This document shows positions 51,501 to 62,745 of a stretch of DNA of 64,000 nucleotides, piece by piece. A model generated the notes under the pieces. That model was given only the letters and a program-made list of their open reading frames with translations, searched no databases and was not told the DNA's origin. Source of the DNA: Rotaria sordida. Its lineage: Eukaryota > Rotifera > Eurotatoria > Philodinida > Philodinidae. A program made the translations under genes and the position numbers. Each line of letters starts with the position of its first letter. Position 1 is the stretch's first letter. The DNA lies in NCBI GenBank assembly GCA_905250125.1, contig CAJNOL010000187.1, forward strand, positions 124,702-188,701, read 5' to 3'.

Positions 51501-53677
51501 GGCAAACCCAAATTGGAATTCCTTTTCTTTTGTGAATGCTACTGATTCATTATTATTCTGTTTTTCAATAAAGCAGAATCGAAAAATTAATTAAAGACAA
51601 GTGTTGATGTACTTCTTCATGTGTATGTTTTTTGATATAAGATACGATTTTTTTCTGAATCGTATCAACTTCATACAGTACAAAATGTGAGTTGAAAGTT
51701 AGAAGTACTTTGTGTCATTTGAATGAAATAAAAAGAATCGCTCCTCTCCTTCTCCTCCTCCATATTCGTAACTTTCCTGCAGGGGGAATTTTATAAAAAT
51801 CGTTGACCCTACCATAGATTCAGAACGTTCGATCGCTTATGCAATACATATACATTCGTTTTAATATTTGTTATTGCTTATAAGATTCTAACTATTTGAT
51901 AATGAACATCTTTTAACCTATGGTGCAAAAGTCTTGTCATAAAATTTTTTGGTCACTAAAAGACAACTAGCTTGAGCTAATAGCAATTAGTTAGACTTAG
52001 AATTTTTCACTATTTTCAAATATATGTTCAGATTTTCCCTCTAGGGTAAGATTAAACAACAAGTAGTAGATCTTATGAAAAGGTTCAAAACTATGTTTCT
52101 ACGAAGCAAAACAGCGATTATGGCGTAATCCTTAGTCTATGTCTGAAAACAGCTTTAACTTAACATTATTGTACAGCACTAAATTCTCTAAAAGAATGAG
52201 ATATTAAAAAAAACACGAGATCTACTCTCTGCATTTCTACTAAAAACCTAGTTTCTATGAAAATCGACTTTGGTCAAAAAATTGCCATTTCAAAAACTGC
52301 TTTTAAAAATATAAAAAATTTAAAAACTTATCATGTAAAAGTAAATAGTACACGTTGTAGAGTAAACTGAATCATTAAAAAATGTTTCACATTTTGAATT
52401 TCATAAGTTTCAATTGAAATATAAAATTGATCAAAATTCTGTACAACCACTATTTTGCATCTTTTGCAACAAGCTGATGATAGTTGTCCAGTCTTACTCC
52501 AGAAGGACATTCTAAACATATATTCGAAAAGAGTGAAAGAGTCTGGAGCTGGAATCGCCGAGCTCTACCGAAAAATGACTGAATATTTTTTATGCCAAGA
52601 CTTTCACCCGATGAGTTAGCAGTGACTTGTTTTTATATTAAATGTTTACTTTAAACTTTTGGTATTATTCATATGTCCTTTACTGAAATATTTTTAATCA
52701 GTGAAAATGTTTTTTGTGTGTTAGACAATTTCAATCTTTGATGTATTCTATCGTTGTTATTCATCTTCGTATTTGAATACTTGTTCCTTGTTTAATAATA
52801 AGCATATTTCGTTTTTGATTCATACAGTTCTATAAGACTTCTTCAAGTTTCAATAAATAGATTTTAGCTTCACCTGTCATTACAATTTACATATAATCTC
52901 AATGATAGGAACCATTATTTCAGGTCTAGTCATTTATTATATAGTAATTTTAATGTACATATTCTATCAAAATTGCATTGAAGTTTATCTAATTTTTTGA
53001 AAGTATTTATGAATAAATCTTATTATTTTGAATAGTAGTCATTAATTGCAACATTATCTTAAAGAAAAATATTGAAGAGTAAAATTTTTTCATCGAGAAA
53101 TATTCATTTTTTTGATGATTGAATGTAAGATAAAAAGAAATTATTTTGTTAATGATTATATTTTGAAAAAATGAAAAAAAAAATTCAAGTATGTAACATA
53201 CAAATTATTTGTTGTTATTGTTTAATTCGAACAAATTCTACAATTTCTTCTTCTTCAATTACAAAAGAAACATATTAATCTCAATAAAACTTTAATCACA
53301 AGTAAATCTTTTAAGCAAATTTTTATGATCAAAATAATATTCTATATTTATTCTTCGACTTATTCATACAATATCGTTTCGGAGTAAAGAATAATCGAAA
53401 TACATACATGTAACTCCGTTTTTTCCACCAAATTTCTTTTTTTTTACAGCGATGCCATTCGAACAAAATAAATCTAACATAAATATTCTTCCATCTAAAG
53501 GTAAATTCTAGAAAGAGAAGAACGGAGAAAGTCGTTAATCATACCTGATACCAGCATTACCTAGCTTTATTGATCTCTAAAAACTATCACTTACATATTT
53601 TTTTTTTTTTTTCGTTATATGCACAATCAAAACAGGCGGTATCATACATATAGAAAAAATGGATAGAGAGAAAGAGA

Positions 53678-53680
<3 letters not shown>

Positions 53681-53708
<28 letters not shown>
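53681..53708. repeat. (GA)n microsatellite
   Basis: An uninterrupted GA run of about 14 units, roughly 200 bp upstream of the small secreted-protein gene. Confidence 0.9.
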
Positions 53709-53909
53709 CAAGTGAGAGAAAAAAAATGCAAACTTTATCCAAATATAAAAGCTAGAGCATCAAACATGGATATAGTACATTTGATCTTTTCATACTCAAA
53801 GAAATCTAAGAATCGAATAGGTAACTGTTACATTTTCTTTTTTTTTTTCTCCGTGTTCTATTAAAGTTGCTTATGAATATTATACAGGTATATCAATAAA
53901 AAAAAAACG

Positions 53910-54427
53910 ATGAATTCTAAATATCTTGCTATGCTATTGATGCTCTTTGGTTTATTATTCATATTGGCACAATGTGAACGATTAACATTAACTGATAGGT
54001 ATGCTGGTGATAGCGATAGTGTTGAAGGTGGTGGTGATGATGATAATTCCGATGGTGTAGATGATGCTTCTTTACGTGGTAAGAAAAATATTGGTTTGGT
54101 TTCTTTTTATTATTTTTATATTTATTATTTGGATTTTTAGATGAAAAACGAGCTATTCGTGATTTTCTTCAAAACGAAGATGATGCTAGCCAATTTCTTG
54201 ATCAATCTCGTCGACTCTTTAGTGATGCTAAAAGTCATATGAAAGAAGCCAAGAAAAAGTAAACTGAATTATGAATTTACATATACATATATATATTAAA
54301 GTATTATTTATTTTCATATAGATATGAAGACAAATGTGAACGTCTCCTTCATCCACGTTATTGTCCTGATCTTGCATCATGGCCTGCTTGGAATCAAGCA
54401 TGGAGCGCAGCTGGTGGCAAAAAATAG
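53910..54427 (+). CDS. Small secreted protein, possible peptide precursor
   Basis: Three exons, 53910-54078, 54141-54258 and 54322-54427, keep the frame and give 130 residues. Residues 1-22 are a clear signal peptide (LAMLLMLFGLLFILAQC). An acidic, Gly/Asp-rich segment follows (about residues 32-55). Then come a KR dibasic site, a charged helix (DFLQNEDDASQFLDQSRRLF) and a C-terminal part with two cysteines (CERLLHPRYC). The tail ASWPAWNQAWSAAGGKK ends in Gly-Lys-Lys, which could be trimmed and amidated. I recognise no family. A neuropeptide precursor or another secreted factor are both possible. The multi-exon structure with intact phase argues that it is real. Confidence 0.75.
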
Positions 54428-55564
54428 AACAGTAGATTTTTTTTTTAATCATTTTCAATATTTCTGTATTTCTTTTCGTCTCTTCTTTATTGAATAAAAT
54501 TATCGAATGTATTAAATAAAATATTTTGAAAATGTGAAGCATGTTTTAAAGAGATGCGATAGTTGCACTATGTTTTGAATCTATCGTACACATTGTTATT
54601 TTATCGTCGAATAATTTGTTTAATCATAGTTATTTTGTCTTGTACAAGGACATTATGATATTGATGACTATAGTGGTCTTATTGATATCAATATAGAAGA
54701 ATAAATATTCAACGTTTTATATTTATACATTTTCAACAAAACGCTTTTTTTTATGTCCTTTCAATATGCAAAATTCAATTATTAACACTATGCAATTCAG
54801 CTGTATTAATTTGAATAAGTTTTTAGGTATTTTAAAGTTATGACTTTCTTCATATGAATTTATTTCTTTGAAGTTAAAAAAGTGTTTATCTATGGGAAAT
54901 GTCATATAATTTATTATCAAATGAAAAAAAAAGTTTTAGAATATAAGCTTCTTTACTAGTTTTGAAGTAATCAGAAACAATTCTCTATGTTGTTCATCTT
55001 TCTTCATTAGGATACCTATGAGTCCAAAAGAATACAAAACTTTGTTTTAGTTCACAAAGTCGTGTGTTATTTTTTTGATTTTGATATATGTGAATTTAAT
55101 GAACGTTGCGATACAATTTATCAAGTTTTATTATGTCAAAATTTTTAAATATTCGTTTAATACTTTGATTTTGGTTTTGTTTGATAAGCATTTAAATATT
55201 TTTTAAGTTTTTCAATTTCAAATATTGGATATAGAACCAAGTCAAATATTCAAGTTTTCAGCTAATTCACGTTGTGATAAATCATTACTATTGTTGTAAT
55301 CATTGATTAGTTGATTTTTTTATTTAATATAAAATTATGTTATAATGTCATTGCTTTTTCTGATATGTACAGTTATAACAAACAATAAACCATAGTTTTA
55401 GCGCATTAATCGGAAATGATGAAGAAGAGAGAAAGAAAAAATGACGTGTTCAGCTATGGGAGATGTTCACTAATAGAGATTTCATTTTTTTAATATTTTT
55501 CTTTTATCTACAAAACACAGAATTTATTTTAATGAAACAAAATATGATATATGTATCACAATAA
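54428..55564. other. Convergent intergenic interval
   Basis: About 1.1 kb lie between the stop codons of the secreted-protein gene and CCDC174. An AATAAA-type signal follows the first stop at about 54515. The rest is AT-rich with no supported gene. Confidence 0.5.
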
Positions 55565-57741
55565 TTAATGTTTATTAGATGAATGTAAATTATGATTATT
55601 TGATATTGATGATGATGATGTGTTACTAGCTCGCATGACCGGAAATGGATAAGCAAAAGATGAATTTGACTTTTTTAATGTTGGATTATTGTTTTGAAGT
55701 GATGATTGTTGCTGTTGAGTAAGAGTCGTTTGCAATGTCTAAAGAAAAATATAAGATAAGATTAAATTTAAAAAGTTTGCTAAAAGGATAAACTTGTTCT
55801 GATATTTGTGATTGTATTGGTTGTATAATGTCTGCATGGTTTAATTCTTTTGGTTTGCCTTCATTCTCTTCTATAGATACTGGTTCGACAATTTCGTCTT
55901 TTGTATTAATCGAAGAATTCGGCAATTCCTTTGAAAATAAAAGCATTTATCAAAAAAACGGAGAAACATTTAAGGATGCACCAATTTCTAGAACATGATG
56001 TTAAAGATGATATTTTTCTTTTCCTTATTTAAATTGTAGTTCCATGCGAATTGTCCATATCCATGATAATCATTTGTTTTTGCTCTCTGCAAAGCTGTAG
56101 TCGAAATACATGAAATAGAAAACAATAGTTTCGGAATTGGGCAAAAGTCCGCATTTTTTTTGTTTTTTTCGACCAATTCCAACTGATTTTAAGACCTGTG
56201 TTTTGGCATTTGACAAGACTTAAAAATAGGTTTAGAAAGAGCGTTCAAAATTGAACACAACTGGCATGAAAAATCGCTAGTAGACCGATAAATCTCAATA
56301 TGCTAAACTTCGATAATTGATGAAAATTGGTTTATTCTGGCTTACAAAAACACATGTCCAGTATTGAGAATTACGGGGCTCTTCGAAGTTCTTCATGCCA
56401 ATTGTATTCAGTTTTGAATGTTCTTTCCGAATCTACTCTTAGATTTTGTATAATTCAAAAGACAGGTCTCATAAATACTTGGAGTTGGCCGAAAAAAAAT
56501 TAAAAAATACGAATTTTTGACCAATTTCGAAACCTTTGTTTCCTATTTTTACGTAATTTGACTGCCAGAGATGAGATCGACTCGATTCTAAAAAAACACG
56601 AACCTATCCTATTTCTGTTGACTACAGTTTCGGATAGCGCAAAAAATTAATGGATCATGATACATATAAACTATCCGCAAGAACTACATTCGTAATGAAG
56701 AAAAAAAAAATCATCTTTGACATCGTGGTAGTGCATTCGTAGAAACACTTAATAATTTACTTTAATATCGGATTGTATTTGTGATTTATCTGTACATTCT
56801 AATGTTATTTGATTATTATTAAGATTATTTTCAGATAGATTAATACCCATTTCTTTAGCTTTTCTTAGACGTATTTTATTTAAACGTTCAGTCATATTTA
56901 ATTGTCGTTTTTCTTTTTCTTGAATAAATTTTGTTTGTTCAATTTTAGTATTTGTTCTTAATTCATTTAATGTTGCCATTTGTTCAGTACGTTGTTTATC
57001 ATCTGTAGAAAAATTATAATAACCAACACCATGTTCACGTTTTTCATCAAATAATATATCTTGATAATGTACTTGAGTTTTATTTCTTAATGCTTCCATG
57101 TCTGATTCCCATTTACTACGCATTTGTTCACGATGTAAACGTTCAACACGATCAATTTCATTTTCAGTTTTATTTGATTGAATTTTATCCGAAGATTTTT
57201 TCTTTTCTGTTGTTTTAAGTTGTTCATATTCATCTGATGTAACAAAACGTGTACGTCCAAATGAATCTGTATATTCAATTTTATTATTATTTTGATTTGT
57301 TTCATAAATTTTTCGTTCAAAATCAACAAGAAATGATTTATCATTATCATCATCACCATCATCTTCAGCTAATAATTTCATTTCACTATTTAACATTATT
57401 TCATCATATAATTTTGATTTTGCTTCAAGAATAGCACGTGATTTAGCATAAGCTATTTCTTCTGCACGAGATAAAGTTGATGATGATGGTGGTGGTGGTG
57501 GAATAATTTCTTCATTTTTCTTTTTCTTTTTTGATGGATTAACTATTTCAATATCTAAATCTGGTTTTGCTTTAAGTTTTAATGAACTTGATGTAGATTG
57601 TAAATTATCGAGTATAGCTGTGGAAGATATAGATGATGATGATGCTCGTTGAATATCTTGTTTTTTACGTAATAATTCAGCTTTTAATGATAAATAAGAA
57701 CTTGATGTATTATCGAAAGTTTTTTTCTCTTCTGAGTTCAT
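55565..57741 (-). CDS. CCDC174: CCDC174 homologue (nuclear coiled-coil, exon-junction-associated)
   Basis: Exons 56761-57741, 55794-55928 and 55565-55738 join in phase 0 for about 429 residues (human 467). Human-like signatures are SYLSLKAELLRKKQD at the N-terminus, KSRAILEAKSKLYDE, FLVDFERKI, YTDSFGRTRFV and VHYQDI followed by EHGVGYYNFSTDDKQR. The middle is highly charged coiled coil. CCDC174 is nuclear and interacts with the exon junction complex component EIF4A3. Exons 2 and 3 (acidic, then Ser/Asn/Gln-rich) are joined on phase and splice signals and are less certain. An acceptor (ATTTTAG) lies about 25 bp upstream of the ATG with no visible partner exon. Only about 113 bp separate this start from the upstream prenylcysteine oxidase stop. 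Confidence 0.87.
56108..56552. repeat. CCDC174: About 445-bp inverted repeat in CCDC174 intron 1
   Basis: The left arm (TTTCGGAATTGGGCAAAAG, TTCGACCAATTCCAA, AAGACCTGTGTTTTG, AAAGAGCGTTCAAAATTGAA, ACTGGCATGAA) recurs in reverse complement on the right (TTCATGCCAATTG, TTTTGAATGTTCTTTCC, AAAAGACAGGTCTC, TTGGAGTTGGCCGAA, CCAATTTCGAAA). The arms are about 200 bp. The intron is 832 bp, so the element explains more than half its length. Pairing continues weakly for some tens of bases beyond each end. Confidence 0.85.
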
Positions 57742-57854
57742 TAGATCTTCCTTTTTTTTTTTCTTATCTAAAATTACAAAAATAAATTAATCACTTTGAG
57801 TTTTATTTCAAGTAGAAAAGGAAAAGGAATGTATAAAAAACAAACATAAACATA

Positions 57855-60800
57855 TCAAAATTCAATATGTTTATCATTTCGTTTAAGTTCAATTCCGATT
57901 TTTTTTGTAAGAAGCATAGCAATATTTCGTGCACTAATCACTTCAATTTCCATACATGATGAACTCCATTCCATTGCATTAAGATAAAAAATATTTTTAT
58001 TTATTTGTATCGGTGGCATTTTTTGTGGATGTTCATATTTTGGATAAGCTAACCAAGGTATATCTTGAATAAGTTGAAAATTATCATTATCAAATATTTG
58101 TTTATAATCTGATAAAGATAATTTATTTGGTGAAAATATTTTATATACAGGTTTGTCATTTTTTTTATATTGTTTTTCATTCTCATTAACAGTTTGTTGT
58201 TGAGCAACACTACGATATGGTAATGATGGATTTGTATAAAAAATAGCTTTTAATCTTTCACATTCACTTTTTGTTAAATTATATTGTTGACAATTAAGTT
58301 TGCCATAGAGAAAATCTGCATATGTTGATTGCATACGATAATCATATTGATTAAAACTATCAGTTGTTTGTAAAACAAAATCATTCATATTATCACGATG
58401 AAGTGGAAAAGCTATAATAACATAATCATAATCAACAGCATGTACAAGATCACTATTTAATGGTTTATATGAAAGACGAACATTACCACCTTGATCATCT
58501 ATATCAATACGATGAACTTCTGTAACACTTTTAACATATCCTTTGACAAATTGAACATCAGATTGTTTTAATAGATATTCAAGAATTTTTTTAGGAACAA
58601 GATAATTACCACCTTCTACATGCCAAAGTGTAGAAGCCGAAGCCATTAATGATACAAGACCTAAAATATTTTTTATTAAAAAAGTAAAATTTATAGATCA
58701 TTAGCTATCTATGAATAGATAATAAAAAAAAACACATTATTTAAGAATATATTAATCGAAAAATAAATAAAATTTAGGTTTAAACTTTTAGACTATTCCG
58801 TTTATGATGAGTCAAGAAAATCATTTTCGTTAAAGTCTTTTGAAATATAATTTATATTGCAACATCAATCAACTGTTTAATTCCTAAAATCCAATGAGCA
58901 CAAACTGTCATAGATGAGTATCTATGTTATTCAACAAGTACCCTCAAGATACTGTGTGAAAACCTCAGTACCGCAAGCCATGGAATGACTCTGAACAAGC
59001 TACTAACGGCTATTTGTCTCGGATCATTCATTCGATAGTATACTGACTACATTTGACATACTTAATCGTAGTTGTAGAAAAAATATTGGGCTGTTGAATC
59101 TGCTGCTAGGGTAGCACTTCATACTGTAAGGTAGATGAAAAACAATGGTATACTTCCTTTCTTCCTATCAATGAGCAACTGTGAGATCTTTATTATAATC
59201 GTTTTCATTGAAAAAAACACTGGATACAATATGCAAAAATTATTTAATATTATTTCAATTTCTAATCAACAATAAAATCGAAAATAAACTATATTGATTT
59301 CATATATGGGCAATTCCATTCATAAGCGTCTTGATTTCACAAAATAAAAACGTATATATCTCTAGGTTCGGACAGCATTTATTTTAGTTAATTGTTATGA
59401 AACAAATGTATGTTGATTTATTATAGATATCCTAAACAGTTCCGTCCTATAGACTCTAGTTCCGCCGAGTTATTATTAAAAAACCAATATTAGCGATGTG
59501 ATACAAGAAAAGGCAAAGGTTTTCATTGAGTGCATGTCCATTTACAAATTCTACAAGTTCAAACAGTATTTTTGAAAAACAAATAATGTGTTTTGTAGAG
59601 GATTCTTCACGCTACAAAATCTGTATGGAAAGTTAGTTCGATCTTACTGAAAATTTCATCATAGATTTAATCTATAGCGTACAGTCTATTCTTAAAATCT
59701 AGGACTTTTTCATTGTAATATGAGACATTAATTACTAACTACGTTTTAATTAATTAACTAATTAAGATTAATTATATACGAGCTTAAAGATCCAATACTA
59801 TTACATATATTCATGGAAAAAGAACTTGTTCAAAAAAGTAAACCTTACAAAGAATCAAAGTCAAATCGAAGACGGTCATGTAATATCCCGCGAAAACGAT
59901 ATCAAAAAATTGACATATGCTGAAAATTGTTTTGTTTTGTTTTATGTATATACTCTCAACATTTTGTTTTTTCAAGTCGAAGTCAATCTAATATTTCATT
60001 GTTGATAAATAGATTTCGACATTTGTCCAAAGACTTTTGCATCCTGTATTAATTAAAATAGCAAATTTCTATAATCAAAAAAATTACATATGTTCATTCA
60101 TTAATTTGTAATTCAATTATTACAACTATTATTTTTCTTTGTGATTATCACTTTCGAAAGAACTATTATTTAATTTATCTCGCATTTCTTCTCCTTTTGA
60201 ATGTTTTCATCATATTTTCTATCGGTATTGTTGATGTGCTAATATTTTTTTTCTCTCTTAAAACCAACTCATATCGTATTAAGTACGATGTTAATAGAAG
60301 CTAGTGTTTGATAATGATAGATTTTTTCAAATACAAAAAATAAAGTCGTAATAGAAACTCTAAAAGTATTGCAAGATTCGAAAAAAGTCGTTCTGACATG
60401 ACTTATTGTTTTCGCTCATATATCTTAAAGCAAATCAATGACGACTCACACTAATCACTGATAAAGTCCTTGTCATTTCAAACTTGGTAATTTATTAACC
60501 AAAAACAATAATATTATTGTTGTTGCCACATATGTATGACATGAAGGTCGATAATTATTAGAAGATAATATCATTTATCAAATAGATATATACAGAAATA
60601 TCAGAACTATGAAAAGACTCATGGATAATTAAAGAAAAAAGTAATGATTAATAACTGATCTATGAAATCTTATCAATCATATTAGTTAGAAAAAAATAAA
60701 TCATTAGTTTCTTTCTTTTTTTTTTTTTTTTTTTGTTTAAAATCTTACCAGGAAAAGCATTTATTGTATCAACTGATTGATCATAATTAACTAAAGTTGC

Positions 60801-62452
60801 TATTTGTGCAATTTCATTAATAAATTTTTTATGAAAACCTTTTTCAAATAAATATTTTCGAAATGAAAAACGTGTTGCTGTATAAAAATCTTGATCAAGC
60901 ATTTGTAAAAATTCTTCAACTGTATTAAATGTTCGGCCATTATCTTGATAATCATATATACTAAAAAAAATATTTATGTTAATGCATATTTCCGAAAGAC
61001 AAGAAAAACAAACGATTTACCGAGCGAAATTCGATAATTTTTTGTCAAGCCAAAAATTCAAACGCAATGCATCAACACCATATCGCCATAAAATAAGAAA
61101 TACATTTGGAATATAACGAGATAAAGTAGAAAATAATGTTTGAGAACCATCATTAGTCATTATATATGGCATTGAACTTGGTACATTAAGTCGTTTTAAA
61201 CCTAAATATGCAAAAAATCAATATGTATTTCAGTACAGTATGCATATGTCAGGTAATTTAGTGAACACCGATCCAGTATAATCAATGTGAGTTTTCGGTG
61301 AACAGTTTACTGAAAGTGTGATCCCTAGTTTCAACGTTGCAGTAAATGCGGATACCAGTGTAGTTAGTGCTTCAGTAAATACCAATGCCAATATGATCAG
61401 TACTAAACATGTGCAGTGTAGGTTTGTTTTGTGCTCTGATTGAGAAAAAATTTTCTAACCCTTACCCTATCCCGTAAGGTAACCTTGTACATCTCTAATC
61501 AGTGGCCGCCATGGCTGAGTAGCTACGTTGTTCGACACGTATACGTAAGATACTATATGTAAATGTCAATACGACCAGCCGTTGAATGATCCTGAACAAG
61601 TCACTAATGGTTATTTGTCTCGGATTATACCTTCGATGACATGCTGACTATGTTGTGACATACACCTGCTCTCACAGTTAATTAGTGAGTATGAGGGGAG
61701 CACAAGAGCTCTGAGTCAGGCCTGCCTCCTATCCAGAGCTACAGCTAGTCATAGTTATAGAGAAGATATTGGGCTAGTGAATCTGCTGCTAGGTAGCATC
61801 CCATATCATAAGTTAGCTGAAAGTCAGGAATATTCTTCCTTCCTTTCTAATCAGTGAATCCTGTGTCGTTGACTCACCGTCAGTATTTACACCAACACTG
61901 CACATCTATAACATAGGTACATATATTACTCATAATATTATTTTATAATTAATCTCAACATATTGTCAACTTATTTAGTCTATCTATTTTTATCTTGTAA
62001 AAAAACCAATTTTTATTGAAAATATTTGATGTAAACAAGAAAATGATCTCACCTAATTCATCAGTAAATCGTTTCATATATAAATTTTTCTCATGTATAA
62101 TTGATCCACCAGCTTCATATTCATTTCCATCAATATCTACATTTTTCAATCGACCTCCAACCTAGATATATTTTGTATAAATAACGAATATTTCGAAAAA
62201 AAATTATGATAAACAAACTTGATCTGATTCATAAATTGTTATTGCAACAGAATCATTTAAATAATATTTTAACCAATAAGCTGTTGATATACCTCCAAGT
62301 CCAGCACCAACAATTGCTAAACCAGAAAAATAAATATTCTATACCTTATTCATCTCATTAAACTTACCAATATGTGTTTTAGCTGGTTCATCCTGATCAC
62401 ATTGTACAAATATACAAATGATTAATAGAATATAACCGACACGTACTATCAT
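57855..62452 (-). CDS. PCYOX1: Prenylcysteine oxidase (FAD-dependent, lysosomal)
   Basis: Six exons, 62368-62452, 62219-62316, 62053-62161, 61021-61201, 60749-60960 and 57855-58660, give 496 residues (human 505). A signal peptide covers about residues 1-18 ([14 protein letters not shown]). The FAD dinucleotide-binding motif GAGLGG is at 32-37 with VGGRL and YEAGGSIIH following. [47 protein letters not shown] and the closing [16 protein letters not shown] and [23 protein letters not shown] all match prenylcysteine oxidase. The enzyme oxidatively cleaves the thioether of farnesyl- or geranylgeranyl-cysteine released by protein turnover. Introns 3 and 5 (0.85 and 2.1 kb) carry related SINE-like repeats. 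An upstream in-frame ATG exists, but the inner one gives the better signal peptide. Confidence 0.93.
58912..59186 (+). repeat. SINE-like dispersed repeat, copy 1 (prenylcysteine oxidase intron 5)
   Basis: This shares, in the same orientation and order, several blocks with 61502-61860: CTGAACAAG, ACTAA.GG.TATTTGTCTCGGAT, ATGCTGACTA-like GTATACTGACTAC, ATATTGGGCT and GAATCTGCTGCTAGG. It is G- and C-richer than the intron around it and has no open frame. The shared blocks identify a repeat family; its class is inferred. Confidence 0.65.
61502..61860 (+). repeat. SINE-like dispersed repeat, copy 2 (prenylcysteine oxidase intron 3)
   Basis: The fuller of two related copies. Its 5' end (ATGGCTGAGTAGCTACGTTG, then TTCGACACGTATACG) resembles the D-arm and anticodon-stem region of class II tRNAs, as in tRNA-derived SINEs. 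The body holds TTATTTGTCTCGGATTATAC, GATATTGGGCTAGTGAATC and TGCTGCTAGGTAGCAT, shared with copy 1. It contains about 70 extra bases (61665-61735) not matched in copy 1. The tRNA resemblance is by eye only. Confidence 0.6.
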
Positions 62453-62745
62453 ATTATATCTGCAAATTATGTCGATATTGTCTGCCATAAAGATATAGAA
62501 TTTTTTTTTTTCTAAACTTATTTTCTTTGTTTTCTTTTTCAAATATACATATACTGGCAAATAACGGACGAACACAGACAAGAAAAAAAGTAAAAAACAA
62601 AGACGAATACATGCACAGATAAAATTTTATGACAAAAAAAAACAACAGTAGACGTAAAGAATACGATCATTCATCGAACGAAACCAACGAAAACGAACAA
62701 GAAATTTTTATATAAAAACTAATGATAAACCACAGATGTAAGAGC

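Larger units (their letters stand above)
42016..53909. other. About 12-kb gene-poor AT-rich region
   Basis: I find no convincing gene in this interval. It starts with the MEF2 upstream region, whose long plus-strand open frame at 42412-42879 is pyrimidine-rich and unlike a real protein. It contains simple repeats (GTAT/TA near 43976-44004, GAT at 44243-44280, GA at 53681-53708), a large inverted repeat (45100-45540) and one decayed coding trace (44163-44370). It may contain MEF2 regulatory elements, but nothing in the sequence proves it. Confidence 0.5.

Noticed and set aside
61502..61560. A functional tRNA gene at the start of the SINE-like repeat
   Set aside because: The box-like motifs are too close together and no acceptor stem or full cloverleaf can be drawn.
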